A DNA stretch of 64,000 nucleotides from Ramlibacter sp. WS9 (GCF_003797765.1 NZ_RKMB01000027.1:1-64000); one strand, 5' to 3'; counted from the stretch's first letter, positions 17,367 to 25,588 are shown. The notes: a model not told the origin generated them from the sequence alone. Numbers and translations are program-made.

Positions 17367-18473
17367 ATGAAGACCATGGTTGCAGCGCGGCTGCATGAGC
17401 TGCACAAGCCGATGACGCTCGACACCATCCCCGTCCCCAAGCCCCGGCCCACCGACGTGGTGGTGCGCGTGAAGGCCTGCGGGATCGTGCCGAACATGGC
17501 CAATGTCATCAACAACTGGCCCAGCTGGTTCCCGCACCAGCCACTGCCCAAATTCCCCGCCATCTTCGGCCTGGACCCGGCCGGCGTGATCGAGGAAGTG
17601 GGCGAGGCGGTGATCAACGCCAAACCCGGCGACCGCGTGTACGTGAGCCCGCTGCGTTCGTGCGGGTCGTGCAAGGCCTGCCGGTCGGGGCAGCGAAGCC
17701 AGTGCCGCTACTACACGCTCAATGGCTACTTCAGCACCAGCCGCGACGGCCAGAAGATTTTCGACCTGTACCCCTATGGCGGCTTCGGCGAATACATGAC
17801 GGCACCCGAGTATTCGCTCGTCAATCTGCCGGACAACATCAGCTTCGAGCAGGCGGGCCGCTTCGGTTACTTGGGGACTTCGTACGGCGCACTGAAGAAC
17901 GCAGGCGCGGGCCCGGGCCAGGTCGCGTTGATCGACGGCATCACCGGCACGCTGGGCGTCGCCGCCACCGTGCTCGGCCTGGCAATGGGTCTGTCCCGCA
18001 TCCTGGGCACTGGGCGTGACGAGGAACTGCTGCGCCGCGTGAAGGCGCTGGCACCGGATCGCATCGAGGTCATGCGTTTGGGCGAAGGCTCCAGCGGCGA
18101 GTGGGCCAAGGCGATGACGGGCGGCGACGGCGCGGACTTCGCCATCAGCGCGCTGGGCGCGAAGGCGCCCGTGGCCACCATGCTCGATTCGATGAAGGGC
18201 GTGCGCCGCGGCGGCAAGGTGGTGAATGTGGGCGGCGTGGCGGACGATCTGCCGATCGACGTGAAGTGGCTGATGGACGAGCAGATCCAGCTGATCGGCT
18301 CCAACTGGTTCACCACCGCGCAGGGCCAGGAGATGGCGGACATGGTGGCAACCGGCACGCTGGACCTGTCGTACCTGCAGCATCGCAAGTTCCCGCTGTC
18401 GCAGGTGAACGAAGCGATCTCCGGCCTGAAGGACCGCGAGGGCGGCTTCAGCAACTACGTTGTGCTGCCGTGA
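17367..18473 (+). CDS. Medium-chain alcohol dehydrogenase-like protein (zinc family)
   Basis: The ATG at 17367 follows AAAGGA. The 368-residue protein has the GroES-like N-terminal half, a cysteine-rich structural-zinc-like lobe (SCGSCKACRSGQRSQC) and a Rossmann half (GITGTLGVAATVLG). The first catalytic zinc ligand may be the cysteine of KACGIV, but the usual GHE motif reads GLDPAG, so the catalytic histidine is replaced by aspartate and the zinc site is altered. Either the metal geometry differs or the protein is a reductase or lyase rather than a classical alcohol dehydrogenase. It overlaps the next gene by 4 bases. Confidence 0.85.
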   Translation: MKTMVAARLHELHKPMTLDTIPVPKPRPTDVVVRVKACGIVPNMANVINNWPSWFPHQPLPKFPAIFGLDPAGVIEEVGEAVINAKPGDRVYVSPLRSCGSCKACRSGQRSQCRYYTLNGYFSTSRDGQKIFDLYPYGGFGEYMTAPEYSLVNLPDNISFEQAGRFGYLGTSYGALKNAGAGPGQVALIDGITGTLGVAATVLGLAMGLSRILGTGRDEELLRRVKALAPDRIEVMRLGEGSSGEWAKAMTGGDGADFAISALGAKAPVATMLDSMKGVRRGGKVVNVGGVADDLPIDVKWLMDEQIQLIGSNWFTTAQGQEMADMVATGTLDLSYLQHRKFPLSQVNEAISGLKDREGGFSNYVVLP

Positions 18474-19585
18474 ACCGTAGACGCACGTTCGCCGTGATGC
18501 TGGCCGCGTGGGCGGCCGGCATCTGCATGGCTCAAGGCAGCGACCCCATCGTCGTGGGCCAGACCGCCATCGCCAGCGGCCCAGTCGCCGGTTTTTCCCG
18601 GGAGCCGGCGCTGGGCATCCAGGCCATGCTGGCGAGCGTGAATAAGGCCGGTGGCATCCGGGGCCGGCAAGTCGTGCTGCGGCAGCTGGATGACGCGAAT
18701 TCGGCGGAGAAGGCCGAGGCCAACGTGCGTGCGCTGGTGCAGCAGGGCGCTGTGGCGATCCTGATGCCGATCGGCACTCTGCCGGCGGCTGGCGCCAGGA
18801 AGGCGGCCGAGGAGCTCAAGGTCCCGGTGATCGGCCCGTACACCGGCGCGGGGCAGGTCTATGCCGAAGGCTCCAGCGTCTATCCGCTGCGCATCAGCTT
18901 CGTTGAAGAGGCCACGCGCATCGTGAACCACATGGCCCTGATCGGCCAGACGCGCATTGCCGCGATCCGCAACGACAACCCGGGGGCCAAGGTGCCCGTC
19001 GACGCGGCGCGCAAAGCCCTGCAATCTCGTGGCAGCGACCTGGTGGGCGAGTTCGTGCTGTCGCAGGACGGCAGCGACGCGGCCGCCAAGGCGAAACAGC
19101 TGGCCGCGCTGAAGCCGCAGGGCGTGATCATGTCCGCGTCGAACCCGGTGGCGGCGAACTTCATCAAGGCCTACAAAGCCACGGGCGTGAGCTCGCAGTT
19201 CTACAGCACCTCGTTCCTGAACGGCAACCAGTTGCACAAGGACCTGGCGGATGCCGCCGCCGGTGTCGTGATCATGCAGGTGGTGCCGTCGCCCCGGGCG
19301 AACATCCGCCTTGCCGCCGACTACCGCGCCGCGATGGCAGCCATCGGCGCGGGCCAGCAGCTCAGTCATGCGAGCTTCGAAGGCTATATCGCGGCCAGGA
19401 CGCTTGTCGACGCGCTCAAGAGAACCGCTGCGCCCGTCAAACCCGCTGCCCTGCAGCAGGCCCTGCAATCCATGAACGGCTACGACCTGGGCGGCCTCGC
19501 GATCAGCTTCCGTGACCAGGCGCATGGCGCGCTGAACTACGGTGAGCTGTCGATGATCGGCCGCCAAGGCGTTTTTGTTCGCTGA
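18470..19585 (+). CDS. LIV-type periplasmic substrate-binding protein 2 of the aromatic cluster
   Basis: A GTG at 18470 overlaps the dehydrogenase stop, giving 371 residues with a short signal peptide (VNRRRTFAVMLAAWAAGICM). The mature part has the LivK fold: PIVVGQTAIASGPVAG, then GIQAMLASVNKAGGIRGR. It is quite different from the protein at 16089 and resembles those at 36891 and 53337. Two binding proteins for one set of permeases suggest that the transporter takes more than one related acid. Translation is probably coupled to the gene before it. Confidence 0.9.
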   Translation: MNRRRTFAVMLAAWAAGICMAQGSDPIVVGQTAIASGPVAGFSREPALGIQAMLASVNKAGGIRGRQVVLRQLDDANSAEKAEANVRALVQQGAVAILMPIGTLPAAGARKAAEELKVPVIGPYTGAGQVYAEGSSVYPLRISFVEEATRIVNHMALIGQTRIAAIRNDNPGAKVPVDAARKALQSRGSDLVGEFVLSQDGSDAAAKAKQLAALKPQGVIMSASNPVAANFIKAYKATGVSSQFYSTSFLNGNQLHKDLADAAAGVVIMQVVPSPRANIRLAADYRAAMAAIGAGQQLSHASFEGYIAARTLVDALKRTAAPVKPAALQQALQSMNGYDLGGLAISFRDQAHGALNYGELSMIGRQGVFVR

Positions 19586-19591
19586 ATCCCC

Positions 19592-20560
19592 ATGACACAC
19601 ACTGTTCTTCTCACCGACTACGCCTGGCCCGACGACAGTGTCGAGCGCGGCATCATCGAAGGCGCCGGCATGCGCCTCGTCAGCGGACCGGCCGACCCGG
19701 CACCGGCGGCGCAGATCGAATCGCTCGCCCGCGACTGCCAGCCCTCGGCCATCCTGACTTGCTGGGCGCAGGTCACCGCCGCCGCGATCGAATCGGCGAA
19801 GCCGCTACAGATCGTCGCCCGGCTTGGCGTCGGCCTGGACAACATCGCGGTTGACACGGCCACGTCTCGCGGCATCTGGGTCACCAATGTGCCGGACTAT
19901 TGCGTCGAGGAAGTCTCGGACCACGCCGTCGGCTTTGCACTCGCCTGGACCCGAGGCCTCGTCCACTTCGACCGCGAAGTGCGTGCCGGCCGCTGGGCAC
20001 CCTCGAGTGCGCGGCTGCGGCGCCTGGCCGAACTGACTTGCGGCATCGTGGGCTTTGGGCGCATCGGCCGTGCGACGGCGCGCAAGCTCGCCGCGTTCGG
20101 GTGCCGCCTGCTCTCCTACGACCCTTACCCAGGCACGCCAACGCCCGGCGTCGAAAGCGTGGATCTCGAATCCCTGATGTCCCGCAGCGACATCGTGATC
20201 GTGCATGCGCCGCTCAGCCCCACGACCCATCACTTGATCGATGCGCAGCGCCTCGCGCTCATGCGACCGGGCGGACTGCTGATCAACGTGAGCCGCGGCG
20301 CGGTGGTTGACACGGACGCTGTGACCCGGGCGCTGGAGGAGGGCCGCCTCGCCGCCGCCGGGCTCGACGTGCTGGAGTCGGAGCCCGCAGTGCCGCAAGC
20401 CTTGCTGTCGCAACCCGGCGCCATGCTTACGCCGCACGTCGCCTTTTCGTCGGACGCGTCGCTGCTGGAACTGCGTCGCCGCGCGGCCGAGGAAGTGGTC
20501 CGTGTGCTGAAAGGCGATCAACCGCGCGAACCCCGTAACGCACCCGCAGGCAACCGATGA
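19592..20560 (+). CDS. D-2-hydroxyacid dehydrogenase (NAD-dependent, CtBP/phosphoglycerate dehydrogenase-like)
   Basis: The 322-residue enzyme has the NAD-binding motif GIVGFGRIGRATARKLAAFG, the substrate arginine in NVSRGAVVD, the acidic partner in AAAGLDVLESEP and the catalytic histidine in LTPHVAFSS. It reduces a 2-oxo acid to a D-2-hydroxy acid or the reverse, in the cytoplasm. It follows a binding-protein gene by 6 bases and overlaps a kinase gene by 4. With the enolase-like protein and the kinase it could form a side branch handling a hydroxy or phospho acid, which is inference from gene order only. Confidence 0.9.
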   Translation: MTHTVLLTDYAWPDDSVERGIIEGAGMRLVSGPADPAPAAQIESLARDCQPSAILTCWAQVTAAAIESAKPLQIVARLGVGLDNIAVDTATSRGIWVTNVPDYCVEEVSDHAVGFALAWTRGLVHFDREVRAGRWAPSSARLRRLAELTCGIVGFGRIGRATARKLAAFGCRLLSYDPYPGTPTPGVESVDLESLMSRSDIVIVHAPLSPTTHHLIDAQRLALMRPGGLLINVSRGAVVDTDAVTRALEEGRLAAAGLDVLESEPAVPQALLSQPGAMLTPHVAFSSDASLLELRRRAAEEVVRVLKGDQPREPRNAPAGNR

Positions 20561-21573
20561 CCGATGCATCCACCGCGCCCGACGCTTCGCTGACGGCGTT
20601 TCTCATCGGACAGCGATTGGCCGGCCCCCATGAGCCGGCCCAATGGCATCCGCTGGCCGGCGGAGTTTCGTCCGATATCTGGCAGGTCGAGCTGCCCGGC
20701 CGGTCGATCTGCATCAAGCGCGCCCTCCCTCAGTTGAAGGTGTCGGCCGAATGGCTGGCGCCGGTCGATCGCAACGCTTACGAATGGGCGTGGATGCAAT
20801 TCGCGGCGCAGCACTGCCCCGGCAACGTGCCGACGCCGCTCGCCCATGACGAAGCAGCGGGCCTGTTCGCGATGTCGTTCCTCGCGCCGAACGCGCACCC
20901 GGTCTGGAAGCAGCAGCTGATGGCGGGGCAGGTCGTGCCCGCGACGGCCAGGGCGTTGGGTGAAGTCCTCGGGCGGCTGCATGCGGCGAGCGCGCAAGAG
21001 TGCGGCCTTCCGTCGGCCTTCGAAACGATCGACAACTTCCTCGCGCTGCGGCTGGACCCTTATCTGCTGGCGACGGCTGCGCGGCATCCGAGCTTGTCCT
21101 TGCAGCTGTCGAAGCTGGCGGTGCGTACGGCTGGCACGCAGCGCGCGTTGGTGCACGGCGACGTGAGTCCCAAGAACGTGCTGGTGGGCCCAGAGGGGCC
21201 GGTGTTGCTGGACGCGGAGTGCGCGTGGTATGGCGATCCGGCGTTCGACCTCGCGTTCTGCCTCAACCACCTTCTGCTCAAGTGCCTGGCGCGACCCGAG
21301 GCAAAGGATGTCTTGCTCGATTCGTTCGACATCCTCGCGCAGGAGTATCTGGCGCATGTCAACTGGGAGCCCTCCCACTCCCTGGAAGCGCGCTCGGCTG
21401 AGCTGCTGCCGGCACTGATGCTGGCGCGTGTGGACGGCAAGTCGCCAGTCGAATACCTCACCGATCCCGCCGCCAAGTCACTGGTGCGCAGCGCCGCCAG
21501 CGCGCTGATCGAGCGGCCCGTGACGCAGCTGGACTCGGTCGCGCAAGCCTGGCGGCGTGCACTGGCCTCGTAG
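20557..21573 (+). CDS. Phosphotransferase of the APH/choline kinase family
   Basis: The 338-residue protein has the kinase-like fold of aminoglycoside and choline kinases, with VHGDVSPKNVLV as the catalytic loop (HGD..P.N) and LLDAECAWYGDPAFDLAFCL as the metal-binding DxE region. It phosphorylates a small hydroxyl compound with ATP. Nothing suggests antibiotic resistance: the gene is locked in a catabolic operon by a 4-base overlap with the hydroxyacid dehydrogenase. The product may feed the divergent enolase, but no sequence feature proves it. Confidence 0.85.
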   Translation: MTDASTAPDASLTAFLIGQRLAGPHEPAQWHPLAGGVSSDIWQVELPGRSICIKRALPQLKVSAEWLAPVDRNAYEWAWMQFAAQHCPGNVPTPLAHDEAAGLFAMSFLAPNAHPVWKQQLMAGQVVPATARALGEVLGRLHAASAQECGLPSAFETIDNFLALRLDPYLLATAARHPSLSLQLSKLAVRTAGTQRALVHGDVSPKNVLVGPEGPVLLDAECAWYGDPAFDLAFCLNHLLLKCLARPEAKDVLLDSFDILAQEYLAHVNWEPSHSLEARSAELLPALMLARVDGKSPVEYLTDPAAKSLVRSAASALIERPVTQLDSVAQAWRRALAS

Positions 21574-21585
21574 GGAAGCAAGCCC

Positions 21586-21915
21586 ATGGAAGCGGCGCAA
21601 CGAGTGTCCTTCATCCAAAGGGAGCCGAACCTGGCGCGCCTCGACCTGGTGTCGCTGCGGCTGGTCCTCCTGTGCACGGAACTGGGCAGCCTCTCCCTGG
21701 CGGCCGGCGCGTCGAACCTGTCGCTGTCGGGCGCCAGCGGGCGCGTGGCACGCATCGAGCGGGCCTATGGCCGCAAGCTGTTCATCCGCCAGGCTCGCGG
21801 GCTCGAGCCCACGGTCGAGGGCGTTATCGTTGCGCGACACGCGCGCCGCGTGCTCGATGTTCTGGGGGAGATGAGCCAGAGCCTGGCCCAGGCGCGGCCG
21901 TGCTACCCCGCATGA
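21586..21915 (+). pseudogene. LysR-type regulator remnant, DNA-binding part only
   Basis: A 109-residue reading frame shows the LysR winged helix (LDLVSLRLVLLCTELGSLSLAA, GRVARIERAYGRKLFIRQ, EGVIVARHARRVLD) and then stops after the linker helix, so the whole effector domain of about 200 residues is missing. Its last 92 bases overlap the end of the convergent LacI-family gene. The remnant and the long tail of the LacI protein suggest a deletion that joined two genes here. A short DNA-binding protein might still be made, but I take it as decay. Confidence 0.7.
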
Positions 21916-22888
21916 TCAGAGTCGCCGGCGACAACGAGGTGTAGGCGGGCCACGCGGCAGGTTTTTGCTTCAGCTGGTGCACGAACCACAAGCCGCAGGC
22001 TGTGGCCAGCTCGGACACGGGGAGGCCGATGGTGGTGAGGCCCGGGCCCCACCACTTGTAGCCGCGCTCGTCGCCGAAGCCGACGACCGACAGGTCGCGC
22101 GGGACTTCGATGCCCTGATCCTGCAGTTCGTCCAGCAGGCTGAAGGTGTGATGCACGGCCCCGGTCACGATGGCCGTAGGAGGCTTCTTCACCGCAAGCA
22201 GCCGTCGTGCCGCCTGCCGGCCGAAGTCCATGTCACCGGGCGGGCCCAATTCCTCCAGCCCCGCGGCGTGTGCGCCGGCCTCGGTCAATGCGCTGCGAAA
22301 GCCTTTCAGACGCGCCGCGCCGGTGGGGATTTCTTCCAGGCCGCCGATGTAGGCGATGCGGCGATGGCCCAGGTCCACCAGGTGCTTCGTTGCCTGGTGG
22401 AGCGCCTGCGTGTCGTCGATGCCGAACCATTGCTCGCCCAGCGCCGGGTACCTGCGCAGCAACTGGATGTGGGGCGTGGCCTTGAGCAGGCGCACGGCTT
22501 CCGGGTGCGGACGAACGCTCGGTACCAGGATGACACCGGCGACATCGACACCCAGCAACTCACGCACGTGCTTGAGTTCCACCTCGCGGTCGTCGTCCGT
22601 TTCCGACAGCATGAGCTGCAGGTTCTCCTTCTCCAGGCATTTGGACAGCGCGTGGGCGATCGTGGAATAGAAGCTGTTGCGGATGTCGGGAACGATCAGC
22701 CCCACCAGGTTGCTGGAGGCGCCTCGCATCATCCGCGCCGCGCGATTGGCGACGTAGCCGATTTCGGCGGCCACCTGCGCCACCTTTTTCTTCATGCCAT
22801 CGCTGATGCGCGGGTCGTCGGCGAGAGCGCGACCCACGGTGGATGCGGAAACGTTCAGGCGGGCCGCGATGTCCTTGATCGTCACCAT
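21824..22888 (-). CDS. LacI-family transcriptional repressor of the aromatic cluster
   Basis: The ATG at 22886-22888 opens the classical helix-turn-helix MVTIKDIAARLNVSASTVG followed by the hinge helix (AARMMRG), then a sugar-binding-type effector domain. The 354-residue chain is slightly long. Its last 28 or so residues are proline, serine and arginine rich and overlap the LysR remnant, so the tail may come from a fused junction. The operator-like GCTAACGATAGC lies in the porin promoter and a weaker copy lies upstream of this gene, implying autoregulation. Two further copies are at 8.5 kb. The inducer is presumably the aromatic substrate or a pathway intermediate, which is unusual for LacI proteins. 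Confidence 0.92.
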   Translation of the reverse strand: MVTIKDIAARLNVSASTVGRALADDPRISDGMKKKVAQVAAEIGYVANRAARMMRGASSNLVGLIVPDIRNSFYSTIAHALSKCLEKENLQLMLSETDDDREVELKHVRELLGVDVAGVILVPSVRPHPEAVRLLKATPHIQLLRRYPALGEQWFGIDDTQALHQATKHLVDLGHRRIAYIGGLEEIPTGAARLKGFRSALTEAGAHAAGLEELGPPGDMDFGRQAARRLLAVKKPPTAIVTGAVHHTFSLLDELQDQGIEVPRDLSVVGFGDERGYKWWGPGLTTIGLPVSELATACGLWFVHQLKQKPAAWPAYTSLSPATLIMRGSTAAPGPGSGSSPPEHRARGARVAQR

Positions 22889-22912
22889 GGGCAGCGTCTC
22901 ATGTGAATTTGC

Positions 22913-22924
22913 ATGAACGATAGC
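22913..22924. promoter_or_regulatory. Predicted LacI-family operator in the repressor's own leader
   Basis: ATGAACGATAGC keeps the right half and centre (AACGATAGC) of the GCTAACGATAGC site. It is 25 bases upstream of the repressor start on the minus strand, which fits autoregulation. Confidence 0.5.
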
Positions 22925-22989
22925 ATAGCGCAGGGTCGCCGGAAGGCAGCGACTTCCAACATCCACCCTTCGTAAATCCAGAAACCTCA

Positions 22990-23035
22990 TTGACGCATCT
23001 GGGGCTGCTCTTCTAGACTTTGCGCTAACGATAGC
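22990..23035 (+). promoter_or_regulatory. Porin promoter with overlapping LacI-family operator
   Basis: TTGACG (22990-22995) and TAGACT (23014-23019) are 18 bases apart. The operator GCTAACGATAGC (23024-23035) begins 5 bases after the -10, the same layout as at the transporter promoter near 8.57 kb. That repetition supports both predictions. Confidence 0.6.
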
Positions 23036-23088
23036 ACCAAGACATCGCCAAGAAGAACCCCCTCGATCAACCCACTCTGGAGACATCA

Positions 23089-24099
23089 ATGAAATTTCGT
23101 CTGACCGCGGCCGCCGCGCTCACCGTGCTGGCCGGCCTGGCGCACGCCCAATCTTCCGTGACCCTGTTCGGCGTGGTCGACACCAGCCTGAAGTCCGTGT
23201 CCAACGGCGGCGTGAGGTCCACGCAGCTGAGCACCGACGGCCTGTCCAATTCGCGCCTGGGCTTCCGAGCCGAGGAAGACCTGGGTGGTGGCATGAAAGC
23301 CGGCGCGTGGCTCGAAGCCGCGCTGAACCCCGACACGGGCAGCATCAATGCCTCGGGCAAATTCTGGCACCGCCGCTCCACCGTGAGCCTGTCGGACTCC
23401 TGGGGCGAGCTGCGCCTGGGCCGCGACTTGAACCCGTCGTTCTGGAACCTCTCGATCTTCGATCCGTTCGGCACTTGTGGCGTGGGCTCGGGCTTCAACC
23501 TGGTGACCAATCTCGGCAGCGGTGCACAGACACTGCTGCGCACGGACAATGCCGTCGCGTACCTGCTGCCGTCGAACCTCGGCGGTTTATATGGCCACTT
23601 CATGCTGGCGCCGAGCGAAGGCGTGGCGGGTAACAAGTACAAAGGTGGGCGCCTGGGCTACCAGAGCGGCCCACTCAACGTCGCCGCGGCGTACGCGACG
23701 ACCGCCACCGCGACAGCCGACGACTTCAAGCTGGTGAACGTGGGCGTCTCCTACGACTTGAAGGCAGTGAAGCTGTTTGCCCTCAACAACACCGCGAAGT
23801 ACGGTGCGAAGAAGCAGGTGAACTGGGAGATCGGCCTGACCGCGCCGGTTGGGGGCACGGGCCTCGTGCGCGCGAGCTACCAGCGAGCCGACGCATCAGG
23901 CGCCGGGACCGACGCGAACGACGCGCGCCAGATCGCGATCGGTTATGTGCACAACCTGTCGATCCGCACGGCCTTGTATGCGTCGGCCTCGCACGTGCGC
24001 AACAGCGGTGCCGCCGCCTACGCCGTCGGCACGCCCCCGGCCGGAGTCCCGGGCAGCACCTCCAGGGGCTACGAGCTCGGCGTGCGCCACACGTTCTGA
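23089..24099 (+). CDS. Gram-negative trimeric porin
   Basis: The 336-residue outer-membrane protein has a signal peptide (MKFRLTAAAALTVLAGLAHA) and the betaproteobacterial porin start QSSVTLFGVVDTSLKSVSN, alternating amphipathic strands, and a terminal YELGVRHTF ending in phenylalanine as required for outer-membrane assembly. It should let the aromatic substrate enter the periplasm. TGGAGA precedes the ATG. A LacI-type operator in its promoter links it to the repressor encoded divergently. It is convergent with the enamidase gene, with 22 bases between the two ends. Confidence 0.95.
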   Translation: MKFRLTAAAALTVLAGLAHAQSSVTLFGVVDTSLKSVSNGGVRSTQLSTDGLSNSRLGFRAEEDLGGGMKAGAWLEAALNPDTGSINASGKFWHRRSTVSLSDSWGELRLGRDLNPSFWNLSIFDPFGTCGVGSGFNLVTNLGSGAQTLLRTDNAVAYLLPSNLGGLYGHFMLAPSEGVAGNKYKGGRLGYQSGPLNVAAAYATTATATADDFKLVNVGVSYDLKAVKLFALNNTAKYGAKKQVNWEIGLTAPVGGTGLVRASYQRADASGAGTDANDARQIAIGYVHNLSIRTALYASASHVRNSGAAAYAVGTPPAGVPGSTSRGYELGVRHTF

Positions 24100-24121
24100 G
24101 CGGCGCCGAGATTCCCGGCGT

Positions 24122-25309
24122 TCAGAGCACGACCGGGATCTCGGTGGCGGGTGGCGTGTTGCGGCTGCGGCCGCAACGCACGAGGCCGTCGATCATCACC
24201 ATGCCGACGCCGGGAATGTCGCCGAGTTGCACGCTCTCCAGCAAGCCCTTGCCGGCCGAGTGTTGGGCCTTGTCCATGAAGACGAAGTCGGCGGCACGGC
24301 CCGGTTCGATCAACCCGCAATTGAGGTTGCGAATCCTTGCCGTGTTGCCGGTGGCGAAGCAGAACACCAGCTCCGCCGGAATGCCGGCCAGGCTGGACAG
24401 CATGGCGACCATGCGAAGGATGCCGAGCGGCTGAACGCCCGAGCCCGCTGGACCATCGGTGCCCAGGATCACGCGGTGCGGGCACTTCAGCTGCAACGCC
24501 ATCTGCGCGGCGGCGATCGCGACCTTCTCGTTGCCGTTGTGCACGATCTCGATCGCGCGCGAGGAGCGCTCGCACAGTTCGCAGACATGCGCTTCGGGCA
24601 GTGACGTATGGCCCCCGTTGATGTGCCCGATGATGTCGGCGTCGGCTTCGAGCACCACGTCCTTGTCGATCAGGCCCGAGCCGGGGATCGAGGGGCCGCC
24701 CGTGTGGATGGTGCTCTGGATGCCGTGCTTGCGCGCCCAGGCCACCATGCGCTGCGCTTCCTGGCCGGCCTTGACCGAACCCAGGCCTACTTCGCCGAGC
24801 AGCTTCACGCCGGCGTCGGCCAGGTCCTTGAAGTCCTGTTCGACCATGCCCTGCTCGATGACTGGCGCGCCGGCCAGCACCTTCACGCCGCCGGGCCGGA
24901 AGTTGTCGAATGCGCGTTGTGCCGTGATGGCCAGCGCTTTCAAACCGACGATGTCCTTGGGCCGGCCGGGCAGATGCACTTCACCGGCGGAGATCATCGT
25001 CGTCACGCCGCCGTTCATCGTCGAATCGATCCAGCCGATCTGGTTCTGGCGCGGCGTCCAGTCGCCGAACACCGGATGCACATGGCTGTCGATCAGGCCC
25101 GGTGCGACGCAGGTCTGGCGCGCGTCGATCAGCGTGGCGGGTTCGCTCGTGTCGCAATCTGCTGCGCGGCCCACCGAAGTGATGAGGCCATCGTGCACGA
25201 CGATGGTGTCGGCGTCGAGGATGGGGCGGTCCAGGTCGCCCGACAGCAAGAGGCCGATGTTCTTGATGACGACCTTGCCGGACTTGCCGGTGCTCGTTGC
25301 GTCTGCCAT
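24122..25309 (-). CDS. ena: Enamidase (6-oxo-1,4,5,6-tetrahydronicotinate amidohydrolase)
   Basis: The 395-residue amidohydrolase resembles Eubacterium barkeri enamidase along its whole length, including GGVTTMISAGEVHLPGRPKD, GGVKVLAGAPVIEQG and the C-terminal SRNTPPA. The binuclear metal site is visible: DSHVHP, the bridging glutamate in GEVGLGSVK, IHTGG, GHINGG and LGTDGPAG. The enzyme opens the reduced pyridone ring of 6-oxo-1,4,5,6-tetrahydronicotinate and releases ammonia to give 2-formylglutarate. The start has CTGGAG upstream, and a perfect 18-base palindrome lies 31 bases before it. The assignment rests on family resemblance and on the 6-hydroxynicotinate reductase gene nearby. Confidence 0.87.
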   Translation of the reverse strand: MADATSTGKSGKVVIKNIGLLLSGDLDRPILDADTIVVHDGLITSVGRAADCDTSEPATLIDARQTCVAPGLIDSHVHPVFGDWTPRQNQIGWIDSTMNGGVTTMISAGEVHLPGRPKDIVGLKALAITAQRAFDNFRPGGVKVLAGAPVIEQGMVEQDFKDLADAGVKLLGEVGLGSVKAGQEAQRMVAWARKHGIQSTIHTGGPSIPGSGLIDKDVVLEADADIIGHINGGHTSLPEAHVCELCERSSRAIEIVHNGNEKVAIAAAQMALQLKCPHRVILGTDGPAGSGVQPLGILRMVAMLSSLAGIPAELVFCFATGNTARIRNLNCGLIEPGRAADFVFMDKAQHSAGKGLLESVQLGDIPGVGMVMIDGLVRCGRSRNTPPATEIPVVL

Positions 25310-25339
25310 GGAATGCTCCAGAATGTGTCGATGAATTTG

Positions 25340-25357
25340 ATGTAGTGAATACTACAT
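25340..25357. promoter_or_regulatory. Predicted TetR operator upstream of the enamidase gene
   Basis: ATGTAGTGAATACTACAT is an inverted repeat with 7-base arms and a GAAT centre, sized for a TetR dimer. Fourteen of its bases, AGTGAATACTACAT, recur at 27510-27523 between the ferredoxin and reductase genes. The TetR gene lies between the two sites. Confidence 0.75.
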
Positions 25358-25402
25358 TGCCAAAGAGGCGCGGGCAAGAAGAACTAGGGTGACAGCTGGG
25401 CG

Positions 25403-25506
25403 GGATCGGGGTGGCGGGGCACTCTGCGCTGCGAATGTCCCCCGTCGCGGCAAGCCGCTCCCTCCTCCTTTATTTCGCTGCGCAGAGCGCCCCACCACCC
25501 CGATCC
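25403..25506. repeat. Long inverted repeat, 33-base arms
   Basis: Bases 25403-25435 and 25474-25506 are reverse complements with three mismatches across 33 positions, around a 38-base centre. The outer ends are GGATCGGGGTGG and its complement; the inner ends are CTGCG.GCGAA. The element fills most of the 279-base gap between the enamidase and TetR genes and has no convincing reading frame. A transcript would form a very stable hairpin, so it may insulate or terminate the tetR message, or be a palindromic mobile unit. Confidence 0.8.
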
Positions 25507-25588
25507 GGGAACCGTTGTTGGTGTTCGACCGTCGCGCGTCAACCCGGCGTCCGTGGCCGCGCGCTGCGACGCAGGGCATGACTGCCCG

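Noticed and set aside
20557-21573. Antibiotic resistance by an aminoglycoside phosphotransferase
   Set aside because: Only the general kinase fold is shared; the gene is translationally coupled to a catabolic dehydrogenase and no mobile element is near.
25403-25506. Insertion-sequence ends
   Set aside because: The 38-base interior cannot hold a transposase and no target duplication is evident, so I list it only as an inverted repeat.
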